From NCBI RefSeq assembly GCF_037381185.1, contig NZ_JARRQY010000032.1:1-38346 (forward strand): 38,346 nucleotides of DNA. The letters are read 5' to 3'. The stretch comes from Acidihalobacter_A sp037381185 (GTDB taxonomy: Bacteria; Pseudomonadota; Gammaproteobacteria; DSM-5130; Acidihalobacteraceae). Of this stretch, positions 7,382 to 15,183 are shown in pieces. Within the stretch, counting starts at the first letter, position 1, and each line of letters begins with the position of its first letter. Both the position numbers and the translations under genes were made by a program. The notes beneath the pieces are model-generated. The model searched no databases. It had not been told where the DNA came from and was given only the letters and a program-made list of their open reading frames with translations.

Positions 7382-7491
7382 CCTCGAGCGCACACCCCGG
7401 CCCGGGGCACCGCAGGCACTTGCCCTCCTGGCAAAGCCTGCTCGGGCGGCATCCATGCCGCCCGACCCCGCGCCGGGGCGCACGCTCGAGG
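7382..7491 (+). repeat. 110-bp two-hairpin module A, copy 2
   Basis: The outer stem is CCTCGAGCG (7382-7390) with CGCTCGAGG (7483-7491). The second hairpin is GGGCGGCAT (7444-7452) with ATGCCGCCC (7455-7463). Relative to copy 1 the ends of the hairpin stem changed on both sides, keeping the pairing. Length is again exactly 110 bp. Confidence 0.75.
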
Positions 7492-7567
7492 CAAGGCCAA
7501 ACGGGAAGCGGGGAGTCAAAACAGAACGCCTCCCAAACGCTTGGGCTACGCATTCGCGTATCGAGGG

Positions 7568-7648
7568 GTAGGTTGGGGTAAGCGAAGCGCACCCCAACGC
7601 GGGCGGTGCAGCTCATGTTGGGGTTCGTTGCACTCACCCCAACCTACG
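7568..7648. repeat. Palindromic GTTGGGGT intergenic repeat inside copy 2
   Basis: GTAGGTTGGGGTAAGCG on the left and ...CACCCCAACCTACG on the right form an imperfect palindrome with inner GTTGGGG/CCCCAAC pairs. Sequences of this kind are common small dispersed repeats in gammaproteobacteria. It is absent from the corresponding spacer of copy 1 and so appears to be inserted between modules A and B. Confidence 0.6.
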
Positions 7649-7687
7649 GCAGCCGTGTTTTGATGTTAGGCCCCCCCTGATCGCTTG

Positions 7688-7794
7688 CCTCGCGAACGTG
7701 CGCCTGGGCGGGGATGGCCGGCAGGACGCCGGCCAAGCAGCCCTTCGCAGGAAGCGAATGGCTGCGGGCCCCGTTCAGGGGGGCGTTCGAGAGG
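7688..7794 (-). repeat. 107-bp two-hairpin module B, copy 2
   Basis: Inside the outer stem, GGCCGGC (7716-7722) pairs GCCGGCC (7728-7734). GCAGCC (7737-7742) pairs GGCTGC (7760-7765), enclosing TTCGC/GCGAA. The same positions in copy 1 read GGCTGAC/GTCAGCC and TTGGCC/GGCCAA. Both sides of each stem changed together, so pairing, not sequence, is conserved. Confidence 0.75.
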
Positions 7795-8124
7795 TTGCCC
7801 GTCAGGGACAAGCACAGCACTCTGCACCTATGCCATTGGCGGCTGCAGCGACTCCAGGCTGTTTCGCCACAAGGCGCGTCGCGCAGGGAAGGCTTATTGC
7901 CTTCGCCAGCGGCGCAACACCGGGGCGGGACAGCCTGGTGTCGTCCTTCGGGTGGATTGGTGTGCGCCCAGGGCTGCGTTGCGGCGCTTGCCAAGGGTGC
8001 AGGCCATTATCTTCGCACCGCGCCTTGCCCTGAACGCACACCAGCCCACTGCAGTTGCGATGACACAGGTGCAGAGTACTTTGGGGGTGCGTTTCTTTCG
8101 CCGGTTTCTTTGCGCACTCAAAGA

Positions 8125-8147
8125 AAAAATCGTCGGGAACGATTTTT
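8125..8147. terminator. Bidirectional hairpin between convergent genes
   Basis: AAAAATCGT (8125-8133) pairs with ACGATTTTT (8139-8147) around CGGGA. The A and T runs give a terminator shape on both strands. This segment is missing from copy 1 of the composite repeat and lies between the plus-strand acetyltransferase gene and the minus-strand glutamate-synthase-like gene. Confidence 0.5.
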
Positions 8148-8211
8148 CGCGCCCGCCCCGAAGGGGTAAGGCGCAGGGATGCGCCGAACAAATCGGCTCG
8201 GGCGCGTCACC

Positions 8212-8348
8212 ACGATCGATCAAATCCCCATGCATCGATTCGCGCCCGAAATGAGCCCCAACGCTTGAACAATAGGAAGTGGCATCAGAGCATCCCACTA
8301 CCAGCCGAAGTCAGAAACTTCGAAACGCGTCCCGATCCCGCAAAAACC
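8212..8348. other. Intergenic spacer
   Basis: Unique sequence between the composite repeat and the 3' end of the glutamate-synthase-like gene. I see nothing convincing in it. Confidence 0.5.
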
Positions 8349-9917
8349 TCAAAACCGATCCGTCCGCGCCGCCTCCCAATCCGCCGCATACGGCGCCGGC
8401 ACCGGGCCCTCGATCAAGGTGCCCGGCTCCATGTAGGTGTACAGCTCGCGATAGTTGCGCGCAGTGCCGTCCGGCATGCGCCGCCAGATATGTCCGGGAT
8501 GCAGCTCGCCGGGATCGCTGACACCGATGACCGAACAGATTTCGTAGAAGCTCTTGATGGTGGCCTGATGGAAGCGGGCCACGCGTTCGCCCTTGTCCTG
8601 CACGTCGATGGCGCGGGCGCGCTGGCGGTCCTGCGTGGCGACGCCGGTCGGGCATTTGTTGTTGTTGCAGCGCAGCGCCTGAATGCAGCCGAGGGCGAAC
8701 ATGAAGGGGCGCGCCATGTTGCACAGGTCGGCGCCGATGGCGAGCTTCTGCACCATGTCGAAGCCGCTGACGACCTTGCCGCTGGCGATGATGCGGATCT
8801 GCCCGCGCAGGCCGGCGCCGGTGAGCACGCTGTGTACGTAGGGCAGCGCCTCGTTGATCGGTGTGCCGATGGTGTCGGAGAGTTCCAGCGGCGCAGCGCC
8901 GGTGCCGCCCTCGGCGCCGTCCACGGTGATGAAATCCGGTGTGATGCCGCTTTCCAGCATCGCTCTGACCAGCGACAGGAAGGCCGGACGCTGGCCCAGA
9001 GCCAGCTTGAAACCGATCGGCTTGCCGCCGCTCAATTCACGCAGGCGGGCGATGAAGCGCATCATCTCCAGCGGCGTGTCGAAGGCCGTGTGGCGCGGCG
9101 GCGAGTGGCAGGTCTCGCCCTCTGGCACGCCGCGGATACGGGCCAGCTCGGCGCTGACCTTGGAGGCGGGCACGATGCCGCCCTGCGAAGGCTTGGCGCC
9201 CTGCGAGAGCTTGAGTTCGATCATTTTCACTTCGGGGCGCCGGGCCTGCAGGGTGAACTGGTCCGGGTCGAAATGGCCGTCGCGCGTGCGGCAGCCGAAG
9301 TAGCCGGTGCCGACCTGGAAGATGAGGTCGCCGCCGCGCAGGTGGTAGGGGCTGATGCCGCCCTCGCCGGTGTTGTGGGCGAACTTGCCGCGCTTGGCAC
9401 CTTCGTTGAGTGCCTTGACGGCGCGGTAGGACAGCGCGCCGAAACTCATGCCGGATACGTTGAGCCGCGAGGCGAGGTAGGGCTGGCTGCAGTCGGGGCC
9501 GCCGATCAGCACCCGCGCCGCGTTCGGGTCGACCGCCACGGGGTTGCCGTGCAGGGCGTATTCAAAGCCGTCGGAGGTGATGTCCTGCTGGGTGCCGAAG
9601 GCGAGGGTGTCGTTCTGGCCCTTGGCGCGGGTGTAGACCAGATGGCGCTGTTCGCGCGAATAGGGACGGCCGCTGGTGTTGGACTCGATGAAGTACTGGT
9701 GGATCTCGGGGCTGATGAACTCGAGCATGTAGCGCATGTGCCCGATGACCGGATAGTTGCGCAGCACGTTGTGTCTGGCGGCCAGGGCGTCGAACAGGCC
9801 GATTGCGGTGTAGGGCACCAGCAGCCACAGCAGGCGCAGGATCGGGGGCCAGAAGATCGAGATCAGCAGTACAGGGATCCACAGGGCGGGCAGGCTGTAA
9901 TAGAAGATATTTCGCAC
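8349..9917 (-). CDS. Membrane-anchored FMN-binding glutamate synthase family protein
   Basis: This 522-residue protein equals the central FMN/synthase domain of the large glutamate synthase subunit, without the amidotransferase or C-terminal beta-helix domains. Residues ~5-40 form one or two membrane segments. The core shows SRLNVSGMSFGALS, NTGEGGISPYH, KLSQGAKPSQGG, TVDGAEGGTGAAP, and a three-cysteine cluster motif C-x5-C-x4-C ending CPTGVATQ, which in GltB binds a 3Fe-4S cluster. The family probably channels ammonia to a 2-oxo-acid, but its true substrates are unknown. The start is GTG at 9917 without a clear ribosome site. It lies 67 nt downstream of a class II glutamine amidotransferase gene on the same strand, which could supply the missing domain. 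Confidence 0.85.
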   Translation of the reverse strand: MRNIFYYSLPALWIPVLLISIFWPPILRLLWLLVPYTAIGLFDALAARHNVLRNYPVIGHMRYMLEFISPEIHQYFIESNTSGRPYSREQRHLVYTRAKGQNDTLAFGTQQDITSDGFEYALHGNPVAVDPNAARVLIGGPDCSQPYLASRLNVSGMSFGALSYRAVKALNEGAKRGKFAHNTGEGGISPYHLRGGDLIFQVGTGYFGCRTRDGHFDPDQFTLQARRPEVKMIELKLSQGAKPSQGGIVPASKVSAELARIRGVPEGETCHSPPRHTAFDTPLEMMRFIARLRELSGGKPIGFKLALGQRPAFLSLVRAMLESGITPDFITVDGAEGGTGAAPLELSDTIGTPINEALPYVHSVLTGAGLRGQIRIIASGKVVSGFDMVQKLAIGADLCNMARPFMFALGCIQALRCNNNKCPTGVATQDRQRARAIDVQDKGERVARFHQATIKSFYEICSVIGVSDPGELHPGHIWRRMPDGTARNYRELYTYMEPGTLIEGPVPAPYAADWEAARTDRF

Positions 9918-9984
9918 GGTCGGGGGGCGGCAGTGGGTAGGCCGGATATTGTAGATCCTATCTCGGGATGCTGCGCGGGGCGGA

Positions 9985-10767
9985 CTACAGGGCGATGAGT
10001 TCCGGCGGCGATTCCGGATCGAGGATGAGCAGGCTGTGTTCGGGCAGCGGTTGCCATAGGCCCTGTTCGGTCAGGGCTTCGGAGGCGACCAGTTGGGCGC
10101 CGTCGGGGAAGTCCTCGTCGTCCACGCAGTAGTACAGGCTGGGGCTGTCGTGGTTGACCGCATGGCGTATCGCATAGATGCGCTCGCCGTCGCTGACGAT
10201 CAGGTTGAGCAGTGCGGCGGCCTGATCCGTCCAGTCGCTGAACAGGGCCAGCGTCTCGCCGATCGCGCTCTCGACGGCCATGTCCTCGTCCTCGGAGAGC
10301 ATCTGCCGTAATAGTGCGAACAGGTATTCAGAGTCGGTGTCGCCGCGTACGCTGGCTTCGATGTCCACAGACAGTTCGCGCAGCAGTTTGGGGCGCACGT
10401 TGCGCCGAAAATCCTCGACGAAGCCGTTGTGCAGGAACAGCAGTTCGTCGTCCTTGAACGGTTGGGTGTTGGCGGGGGTATTGCCGAAACCCGGAGTAGC
10501 GCTGCGCACCGAGGCCAGCCACAGATCACCGCGCAGATTGCGCGCCAGCGTGGGGAGGTTGGCGTCGTTCCAGATCGGCTGCGGATTGACGTAGGTTTCG
10601 GGAGCGCCGTCCCGGTCGTACCAGCCAAAGCCGAAACCGTCGCCGTTGAGGCGGCCGTAGTACATCTCGCGCGGCGCCTGTGCCTGTTCGACGAGGTTGT
10701 GCGGTGGGGCGAGCAGAAACCGTTCGAGTACGATTTCGGGACCGAGATAAGCCGCGAGGCGACACAT
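9985..10767 (-). CDS. Class II glutamine amidotransferase (EgtC/YafJ-like)
   Basis: This 260-residue protein starts MCRLAAYLGPE, placing Cys2 as the N-terminal nucleophile after Met removal. GRLNGDGFGFGWYD, ASVRSATPG, NTQPFKDDELLFLHNG and GDTDSEYLFALLR complete the Ntn-hydrolase glutaminase fold. It resembles EgtC (gamma-glutamyl hydrolase of ergothioneine synthesis) and E. coli YafJ. No egtB or egtD is nearby, so ergothioneine is doubtful. GGGAG precedes the start. It is upstream of and codirectional with the glutamate-synthase-like gene, and divergent from phoB. Confidence 0.85.
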   Translation of the reverse strand: MCRLAAYLGPEIVLERFLLAPPHNLVEQAQAPREMYYGRLNGDGFGFGWYDRDGAPETYVNPQPIWNDANLPTLARNLRGDLWLASVRSATPGFGNTPANTQPFKDDELLFLHNGFVEDFRRNVRPKLLRELSVDIEASVRGDTDSEYLFALLRQMLSEDEDMAVESAIGETLALFSDWTDQAAALLNLIVSDGERIYAIRHAVNHDSPSLYYCVDDEDFPDGAQLVASEALTEQGLWQPLPEHSLLILDPESPPELIAL

Positions 10768-10876
10768 ACCGCTTGCTCCCTTGGCAGGTCAGCGTATGTG
10801 GGGATCATACAACTCAATTGGTCTGCGTGTCCCGTGTGCCGTACACATTGCTTCGGGCAGGAGACATGCTTGCAAT

Positions 10877-10910
10877 CTGTCACTGCCGTGTAACATGTTT
10901 GGGCTGTAAT
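10877..10910 (+). promoter_or_regulatory. Pho box and -10 for phoB
   Basis: CTGTCAC (10877-10883), a 4-bp spacer, and GTGTAAC (10888-10894) form two 7-bp half-sites in the PhoB layout (consensus CTGTCAT-N4-CTGTCAT). The second half-site is degenerate. TGTAAT at 10905-10910 lies 10 bp downstream, where the -10 of a PhoB-activated promoter is expected. This suggests autoregulation of phoBR. Confidence 0.55.
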
Positions 10911-10950
10911 AATCGCATCATTTAAATGCGATGGCATGAGGTGCCCGTTC

Positions 10951-11643
10951 ATGAGTGGCAACGATATTCTTCTGGTCGAGGACGAACCGGCGATCCGCGA
11001 AATGGTGAGTTTCGCATTGGGCCGGGCCGGCCTGCAGGTGCGCGAGGCCGAAGACGTCACCGTGGCGCAGTCGCTGCTGGCCGATAAGCTGCCCGATCTG
11101 GTGCTGTTGGACTGGATGTTGCCGGGGGTGACCGGCATCGATTTCGCGAGGCGGCTCAAGCGCGAGGAGTATACCCGCGAGCTGCCGATCATCATGTTGA
11201 CCGCGCGCAGCGATGAGGACGACAAAGTCGGCGGTCTTGAGGCAGGGGTGGATGACTACGTCATCAAGCCGTTCTCGCCGCGCGAGCTGGTCGCGCGCAT
11301 CCGCGCAGTGATGCGCCGCGTCAAACCCGAATCGGCTGACGAAGCGCTCAGCGTCGATGAGCTGCAGCTCGATCCTTCCAGCCACCGGGTGATGGCGTGC
11401 GGCACGCAGTTGGAGATGGGGCCGACCGAGTTTCGGCTGCTGCAGTTCTTCATGTCGCATCCCGAGCGGGTGTACAGTCGCGAGCAACTGCTTGATCGCG
11501 TCTGGGGGCGCAATGCCTACGTCGAGGAACGCACGGTCGATGTGCACATCCTGCGCCTGCGCAAGGTGCTGGGGCCTTTTGGCTACGACCGCATGGTGCA
11601 GACGGTGCGCGGAGCCGGTTACCGCTTCTCGGCAAAGGTCTGA
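10951..11643 (+). CDS. phoB: Phosphate regulon response regulator PhoB
   Basis: This 230-residue OmpR/PhoB-type regulator has the acidic pocket (VEDE, 9-12), phospho-acceptor D54 in VLLDWMLPG, T84 in MLTAR, and K106 in VIKPFSP. A winged-helix DNA-binding domain with MGPTEFRLLQFFMSHPERVYSREQLLD and VHILRLRKVLG follows. The start at 10951 has GAGG 9 nt upstream and gives the usual PhoB N-terminus; an ATG at 10936 would add five residues. It activates phosphate-starvation genes when phosphorylated by PhoR. It is first in a phoB-phoR-ppx-lemA-DUF2207 run. A 7-bp stem-loop (10912-10932) sits in its leader. Confidence 0.95.
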   Translation: MSGNDILLVEDEPAIREMVSFALGRAGLQVREAEDVTVAQSLLADKLPDLVLLDWMLPGVTGIDFARRLKREEYTRELPIIMLTARSDEDDKVGGLEAGVDDYVIKPFSPRELVARIRAVMRRVKPESADEALSVDELQLDPSSHRVMACGTQLEMGPTEFRLLQFFMSHPERVYSREQLLDRVWGRNAYVEERTVDVHILRLRKVLGPFGYDRMVQTVRGAGYRFSAKV

Positions 11644-11700
11644 TGCCGGTGCGTCGGCAGCGCGTCGCGGCGGCGTGAGCGGGCCGGCGGGAGAGCGCGC

Positions 11701-13023
11701 ATGAGCGGCGCCTGGGCGATGGAGTTCCTGCGCCTCGGCGTGCTCGCACTTCTCGGCCTGACGGCGGGTCTGGTCAGTGGTGAGCTGGCCTGGTCGATGG
11801 CGGTCGCGGCTGCCATCGCGCTGGTTTTCCATCTGCTGCAGCTCTACCGCCTGCATCACTGGATCGTCAATGACGAGGACCGCAATAACCCGCCCGATGC
11901 CGGCGGCGTGTGGGGCGAATTGATCGACGTCCTGTACCGCTTCGGCAAGCGTCACCGCAAGCGTAAGGAGCGCCTCGCCCGCCTGCTGGAGCGCTTCAAC
12001 GAGTTTACCGGCGCCATGCCGGACGCCAACGTCGTCATTGGACCGCAGGACGACATCCGCTGGATGAACGAGGCGGCCGTCTCGCTGCTCGGTCTGGACC
12101 AGCCGGCGGACCTCGGCCAGCGCATCACCAATTTGATCCGCTATCCGGGGTTCGTGCAGTTCCTGCGCCGCGGCAACTATTCCGAAACCCTGGAGTTCCC
12201 GGCGCCACAGCGCGAGGACGTGCGCTTGAGCGTGCGGGTGGTACCGTTCGGCAACAACGAACGCCTGATTGCCGCCCGCGACGTGTCGCACTTCTTCCGC
12301 ATCGAGCGCATGCGCCGCGATTTCGTCGCCAACGTGTCCCACGAGCTGCGCACCCCGCTCACGGTGCTCGCCGGTTATCTGGAAGCCTACATCGACATGG
12401 TCGAGGAAATGCCGGCGGCGCTGCGTCCGTCGGTGGGGCACATGCAGGGTCAGACCGCCCGCATGCAGCAGATTGTGGATGACCTGCTCACGCTGTCGCG
12501 ACTCGACAGCGAAAACGTGATCGCCAGCGACCAGGAGGAAGTGTCGGTGCCGGGGGTCGTGTCGACCCTGCGCGAGGATGCGGAGGCGCTGAGCGGCGGG
12601 CGGCACGAGGTCGTGGCGGAGGTCGACTCCGGACTGCTGCTGCGCGGCGAAGCCAAGGAGCTGCACAGCGCCTTCAGCAACCTGGTTTCCAATGCCGTGC
12701 GCTACACGCCGGACGGGGGGCGGATCGTGCTGCGCTGGAGCGCCGGGCCCGCCGGCGAGGCGCGCTTCGAGGTGAGCGACAGCGGCATCGGTATCGCCCC
12801 GGCCGACATTCCGCGTGTGACCGAGCGTTTCTATCGCGTGGACAAGGACCGGTCCCGCGCGACGGGTGGTACCGGTCTGGGGCTGGCCATCGTCAAACAT
12901 GTGCTGCAGCGTCACGGTGCGCGCCTCGAAGTGCGCAGCCGGCTGGGCAAGGGAAGCACCTTTGCCTGCGTCTTCCCGGCTGGCCGTGTGCTGCGCAAGG
13001 TTCGGCGGGTCGGCGTTGGTTGA
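11701..13023 (+). CDS. phoR: Phosphate regulon sensor histidine kinase PhoR
   Basis: This 440-residue kinase has two N-terminal membrane segments (~10-27 and 31-47) and a DUF3329-type cytoplasmic linker rich in basic residues. A PAS-like domain (~100-195) follows, then HisKA with H214 in NVSHELRTPLTVLAGY and HATPase_c with NLVSNAVRYTPDGG, DSGIGI and GTGLGLAIVKHVL. This is the standard PhoR architecture lacking a large periplasmic sensor; it reads phosphate status through the Pst/PhoU complex. GGGAGA precedes the ATG at 11701, 57 nt after phoB. No pst genes lie in the window, although phoU does (21380). Confidence 0.95.
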   Translation: MSGAWAMEFLRLGVLALLGLTAGLVSGELAWSMAVAAAIALVFHLLQLYRLHHWIVNDEDRNNPPDAGGVWGELIDVLYRFGKRHRKRKERLARLLERFNEFTGAMPDANVVIGPQDDIRWMNEAAVSLLGLDQPADLGQRITNLIRYPGFVQFLRRGNYSETLEFPAPQREDVRLSVRVVPFGNNERLIAARDVSHFFRIERMRRDFVANVSHELRTPLTVLAGYLEAYIDMVEEMPAALRPSVGHMQGQTARMQQIVDDLLTLSRLDSENVIASDQEEVSVPGVVSTLREDAEALSGGRHEVVAEVDSGLLLRGEAKELHSAFSNLVSNAVRYTPDGGRIVLRWSAGPAGEARFEVSDSGIGIAPADIPRVTERFYRVDKDRSRATGGTGLGLAIVKHVLQRHGARLEVRSRLGKGSTFACVFPAGRVLRKVRRVGVG

Positions 13024-13149
13024 GTCGTCCGGCGCAGGTTGAAGCCGTGCCGCACGTGCTAACATCGGGCTCATGATGCGCCCGCACGGCAGCATTTCCT
13101 CCCACTGGCGCCGGTTTCGCTCCGGATGCCGCCGCATGGTTTGTATACG

Positions 13150-14649
13150 ATGAATCCGTCTCCCGCTCCCGAGTCGGTCGCCGCGGTCGATCTCGGCTCC
13201 AATAGTTTCCACATGATCGTCGCCCGCGTGGAGGCCAATCACCATCTGCAGGTGGTCGACCGGCTCAAGGAGATGGTCCGTCTCGGCGGCGGACTGGACG
13301 AGAACAAGTATCTAAGCGGCGAAACGCAGCAGCGTGCGCTGGAGTGCCTGCGCCGCTTCGGTCAGCGCGTGCGCGATTTCCAGCCGGGCGCGGTGCGCGC
13401 GCTCGGCACCAACACGCTGCGCCAGGCGCGCAACGCAGGGGAATTCCTGGAGCTGGCCGCCGATGCGCTGGGCCACCCCATCGATATCATCGCCGGCCGC
13501 GAAGAGGCGCGTCTGGTCTATCTGGGCGTGGCGCACTCGGTGGCGGCCAGCGGCGAGCGGCGTCTGGTGGTGGACATCGGCGGCGGCAGCACCGAGATGA
13601 TCATCGGCGAGGGCTTCGAGGCGCGCGATACCGAGAGTCTGCACATGGGCTGCGTGAGCGTCTCGCAGAGCTGCTTTCCGCGCGGCGAGATCACCGCGAA
13701 GAACTGGCGCGCGGCGGTCACGGCGGCCCGGCAGGAGCTGCGGCCGCTGGTGCATCGCTACACCACTGCGGGCTGGGAGCGGGTCATTGGCGCTTCGGGC
13801 ACGATCCTGACCACGGAGCGCGTGCTGCGCGAACTCGGATGGAGCGAGGGCGGGATCACCCCTGCCGGGCTTGCCAAGTTGCGCGACGCCCTGCTCGATG
13901 CCGGACACGCCGAGCGCCTGGATCTGGACGGACTGAGCAAGGAGCGTGCGCCGGTGTTCGCTGGCGGAGTGGCCGTGCTGACCGGCGTGTTCGAAGCGCT
14001 CGGGGTGGCGCGCATGGACGTCTCCAGCGGTGCGCTGCGCGAGGGCGCGCTGTACGACCTGGTCGGGCGTATCCGCCACGAAGACATCCGCGACCGCAGC
14101 ATCGGGGTGTTCGTCAATCGCTATCAGGTCGATACGGAACAGGCGGCCCGGGTGGCCGGCACGGCCGCGCAGCTGTTCGACGCGGTCGCCGTGAACTGGG
14201 GGCTGAGCGACGAAGACGGCGACTATCTTCGTTGGGCCGCGCAGTTGCACGAGATCGGGCAGGGTGTGGCCCACAGCGGCTACCATAAGCACGGCGCCTA
14301 TCTGGTGGAAAATGCCGATCTGGCCGGCTTCTCGCGTCACGAGCAGGAGGTTCTTGCGCTGTTGGTGCGAACTCATCGGCGCAAGTTCACCGCCAAGCTG
14401 TTCGAGCCGCTGGCCTCGGGGCTGCGGCCACGCGTCATGCGTCTGGCTGCGCTGCTGCGCCTGGCCGTGGTGCTGCAGCGCGGACGCGGCGCCGACGAGG
14501 TGCCCCTGGATAGCCTGGCGGCTGCCAACGGTACGCTGACTCTGACCCTGGAAAAGGGCTGGCAGGACCGTTATCCGCTCACGCAGGCGGATCTGAAAAA
14601 CGAACAGAAGGCGTTCAAGGGCGTGAATATCGGGCTTGGCCTGGAGTAG
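13150..14649 (+). CDS. ppx: Exopolyphosphatase (Ppx/GppA family)
   Basis: This 499-residue enzyme belongs to the actin-like ASKHA superfamily. The phosphate-1 motif is AVDLGSNSFHMIVAR, the phosphate-2 motif is VVDIGGGSTEMIIG, and GASGTILTTERVL and VFAGGVAVLTGVFEALG follow. The C-terminal part (~300 on) is the HD-like domain with LHEIGQGVAHSGYHKHGAYLVENADLAGFSRHEQ. It removes terminal phosphates from polyphosphate, and possibly pppGpp. Neither ATG (13126 or 13150) has a good ribosome site; 13150 fits family N-termini better. Position after phoBR and the presence of ppk1 point to polyphosphate turnover under Pho control. Confidence 0.93.
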   Translation: MNPSPAPESVAAVDLGSNSFHMIVARVEANHHLQVVDRLKEMVRLGGGLDENKYLSGETQQRALECLRRFGQRVRDFQPGAVRALGTNTLRQARNAGEFLELAADALGHPIDIIAGREEARLVYLGVAHSVAASGERRLVVDIGGGSTEMIIGEGFEARDTESLHMGCVSVSQSCFPRGEITAKNWRAAVTAARQELRPLVHRYTTAGWERVIGASGTILTTERVLRELGWSEGGITPAGLAKLRDALLDAGHAERLDLDGLSKERAPVFAGGVAVLTGVFEALGVARMDVSSGALREGALYDLVGRIRHEDIRDRSIGVFVNRYQVDTEQAARVAGTAAQLFDAVAVNWGLSDEDGDYLRWAAQLHEIGQGVAHSGYHKHGAYLVENADLAGFSRHEQEVLALLVRTHRRKFTAKLFEPLASGLRPRVMRLAALLRLAVVLQRGRGADEVPLDSLAAANGTLTLTLEKGWQDRYPLTQADLKNEQKAFKGVNIGLGLE

Positions 14650-14652
14650 AGC

Positions 14653-15183
14653 GTGATCATCGTTGGGGGGATGCTGCTCGCCGCGTTCGGCGGGGCGGTG
14701 TGGATCTATAACCGGCTGGTGCGCGACCGCCATCGGGTCGCGGCGGCGTGGAGCGACATCGACGTGCAGCTCAAGCGGCGCCACGAGCTGCTGCCCAAGC
14801 TGGTCGAGGCGGTGCGTGGCTATGCCGGCTACGAGCGCGCCACGCTGGAGGCGCTCACAGAGCTGCGTACGCGCAGCCGGCAAACCGACGATCCGCAGCT
14901 GCGCGGGCCTCTGGAGGCCGAGTTTGGCGCGGGCATGCAGCGCCTGCTGGTGCTGGCCGAGGCCTACCCGGAACTCAAGTCCGGCGGCAATTTTCTGGCC
15001 CTGCAGCGCGACATCAGCGAGGTGGAGAACGCCCTGCAGCACGCGCGCCGCTACTACAACGGCGCGGTGCGCAACCTCAACACGCGCGTCGATTCGTTTC
15101 CCGATCTGCTGCTCGCCCGGCCGCTGGGCTATCGCCATGCCGTCTATTTTCAGCTCGAGGAGGGGGAGCATGAGACGCGTTGA
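14653..15183 (+). CDS. LemA family membrane protein
   Basis: This 176-residue protein begins with GTG (14653) and one N-terminal membrane helix (IIVGGMLLAAFGGAVWIY). The LemA helical bundle follows: AAWSDIDVQLKRRHELLPKLVEAVRGYAGYE, SGGNFLALQRDISEVENALQHARRYYNGAVRNLNTRVDSFP. It starts 3 nt after the ppx stop codon and its end overlaps the next gene by 14 nt, so it is part of a tightly coupled operon. LemA proteins commonly pair with DUF2207 or TPM-domain proteins. The molecular role is not established; an envelope function is likely. Confidence 0.9.
   Translation: MIIVGGMLLAAFGGAVWIYNRLVRDRHRVAAAWSDIDVQLKRRHELLPKLVEAVRGYAGYERATLEALTELRTRSRQTDDPQLRGPLEAEFGAGMQRLLVLAEAYPELKSGGNFLALQRDISEVENALQHARRYYNGAVRNLNTRVDSFPDLLLARPLGYRHAVYFQLEEGEHETR

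Larger units (their letters stand above)
7296..8211. repeat. Composite structured intergenic repeat, copy 2 (complete)
   Basis: The unit is bounded by a perfect 17-bp terminal inverted repeat, GGTGACGCGCCCGAGCC at 7296-7312 and its reverse complement at 8195-8211. Just inside each end are runs of CTTTCTTTG / AAAGAAAG that mirror each other. Then come module A (7382-7491), a GTAGGTTGGGGT palindrome block (7568-7647) absent from copy 1, inverted module B (7688-7794), and the long inverted core (7816-8080). It separates two convergent genes. No open frame in it has coding character. No target-site duplication is obvious. Confidence 0.8.

Noticed and set aside
7685..8254. 189-codon plus-strand frame in the second composite repeat
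   Set aside because: It runs through hairpin modules and the terminal repeat, and stem-preserving changes alter the encoded residues freely.
8265..9998. 577-codon plus-strand frame opposite the glutamate-synthase-like gene
   Set aside because: It is a GC-rich shadow of a well-supported conserved gene on the other strand.
10918..13245. 775-codon minus-strand frame over phoB-phoR
   Set aside because: Antisense shadow of phoB and phoR, with His/Gln/Arg-rich composition and no family features.
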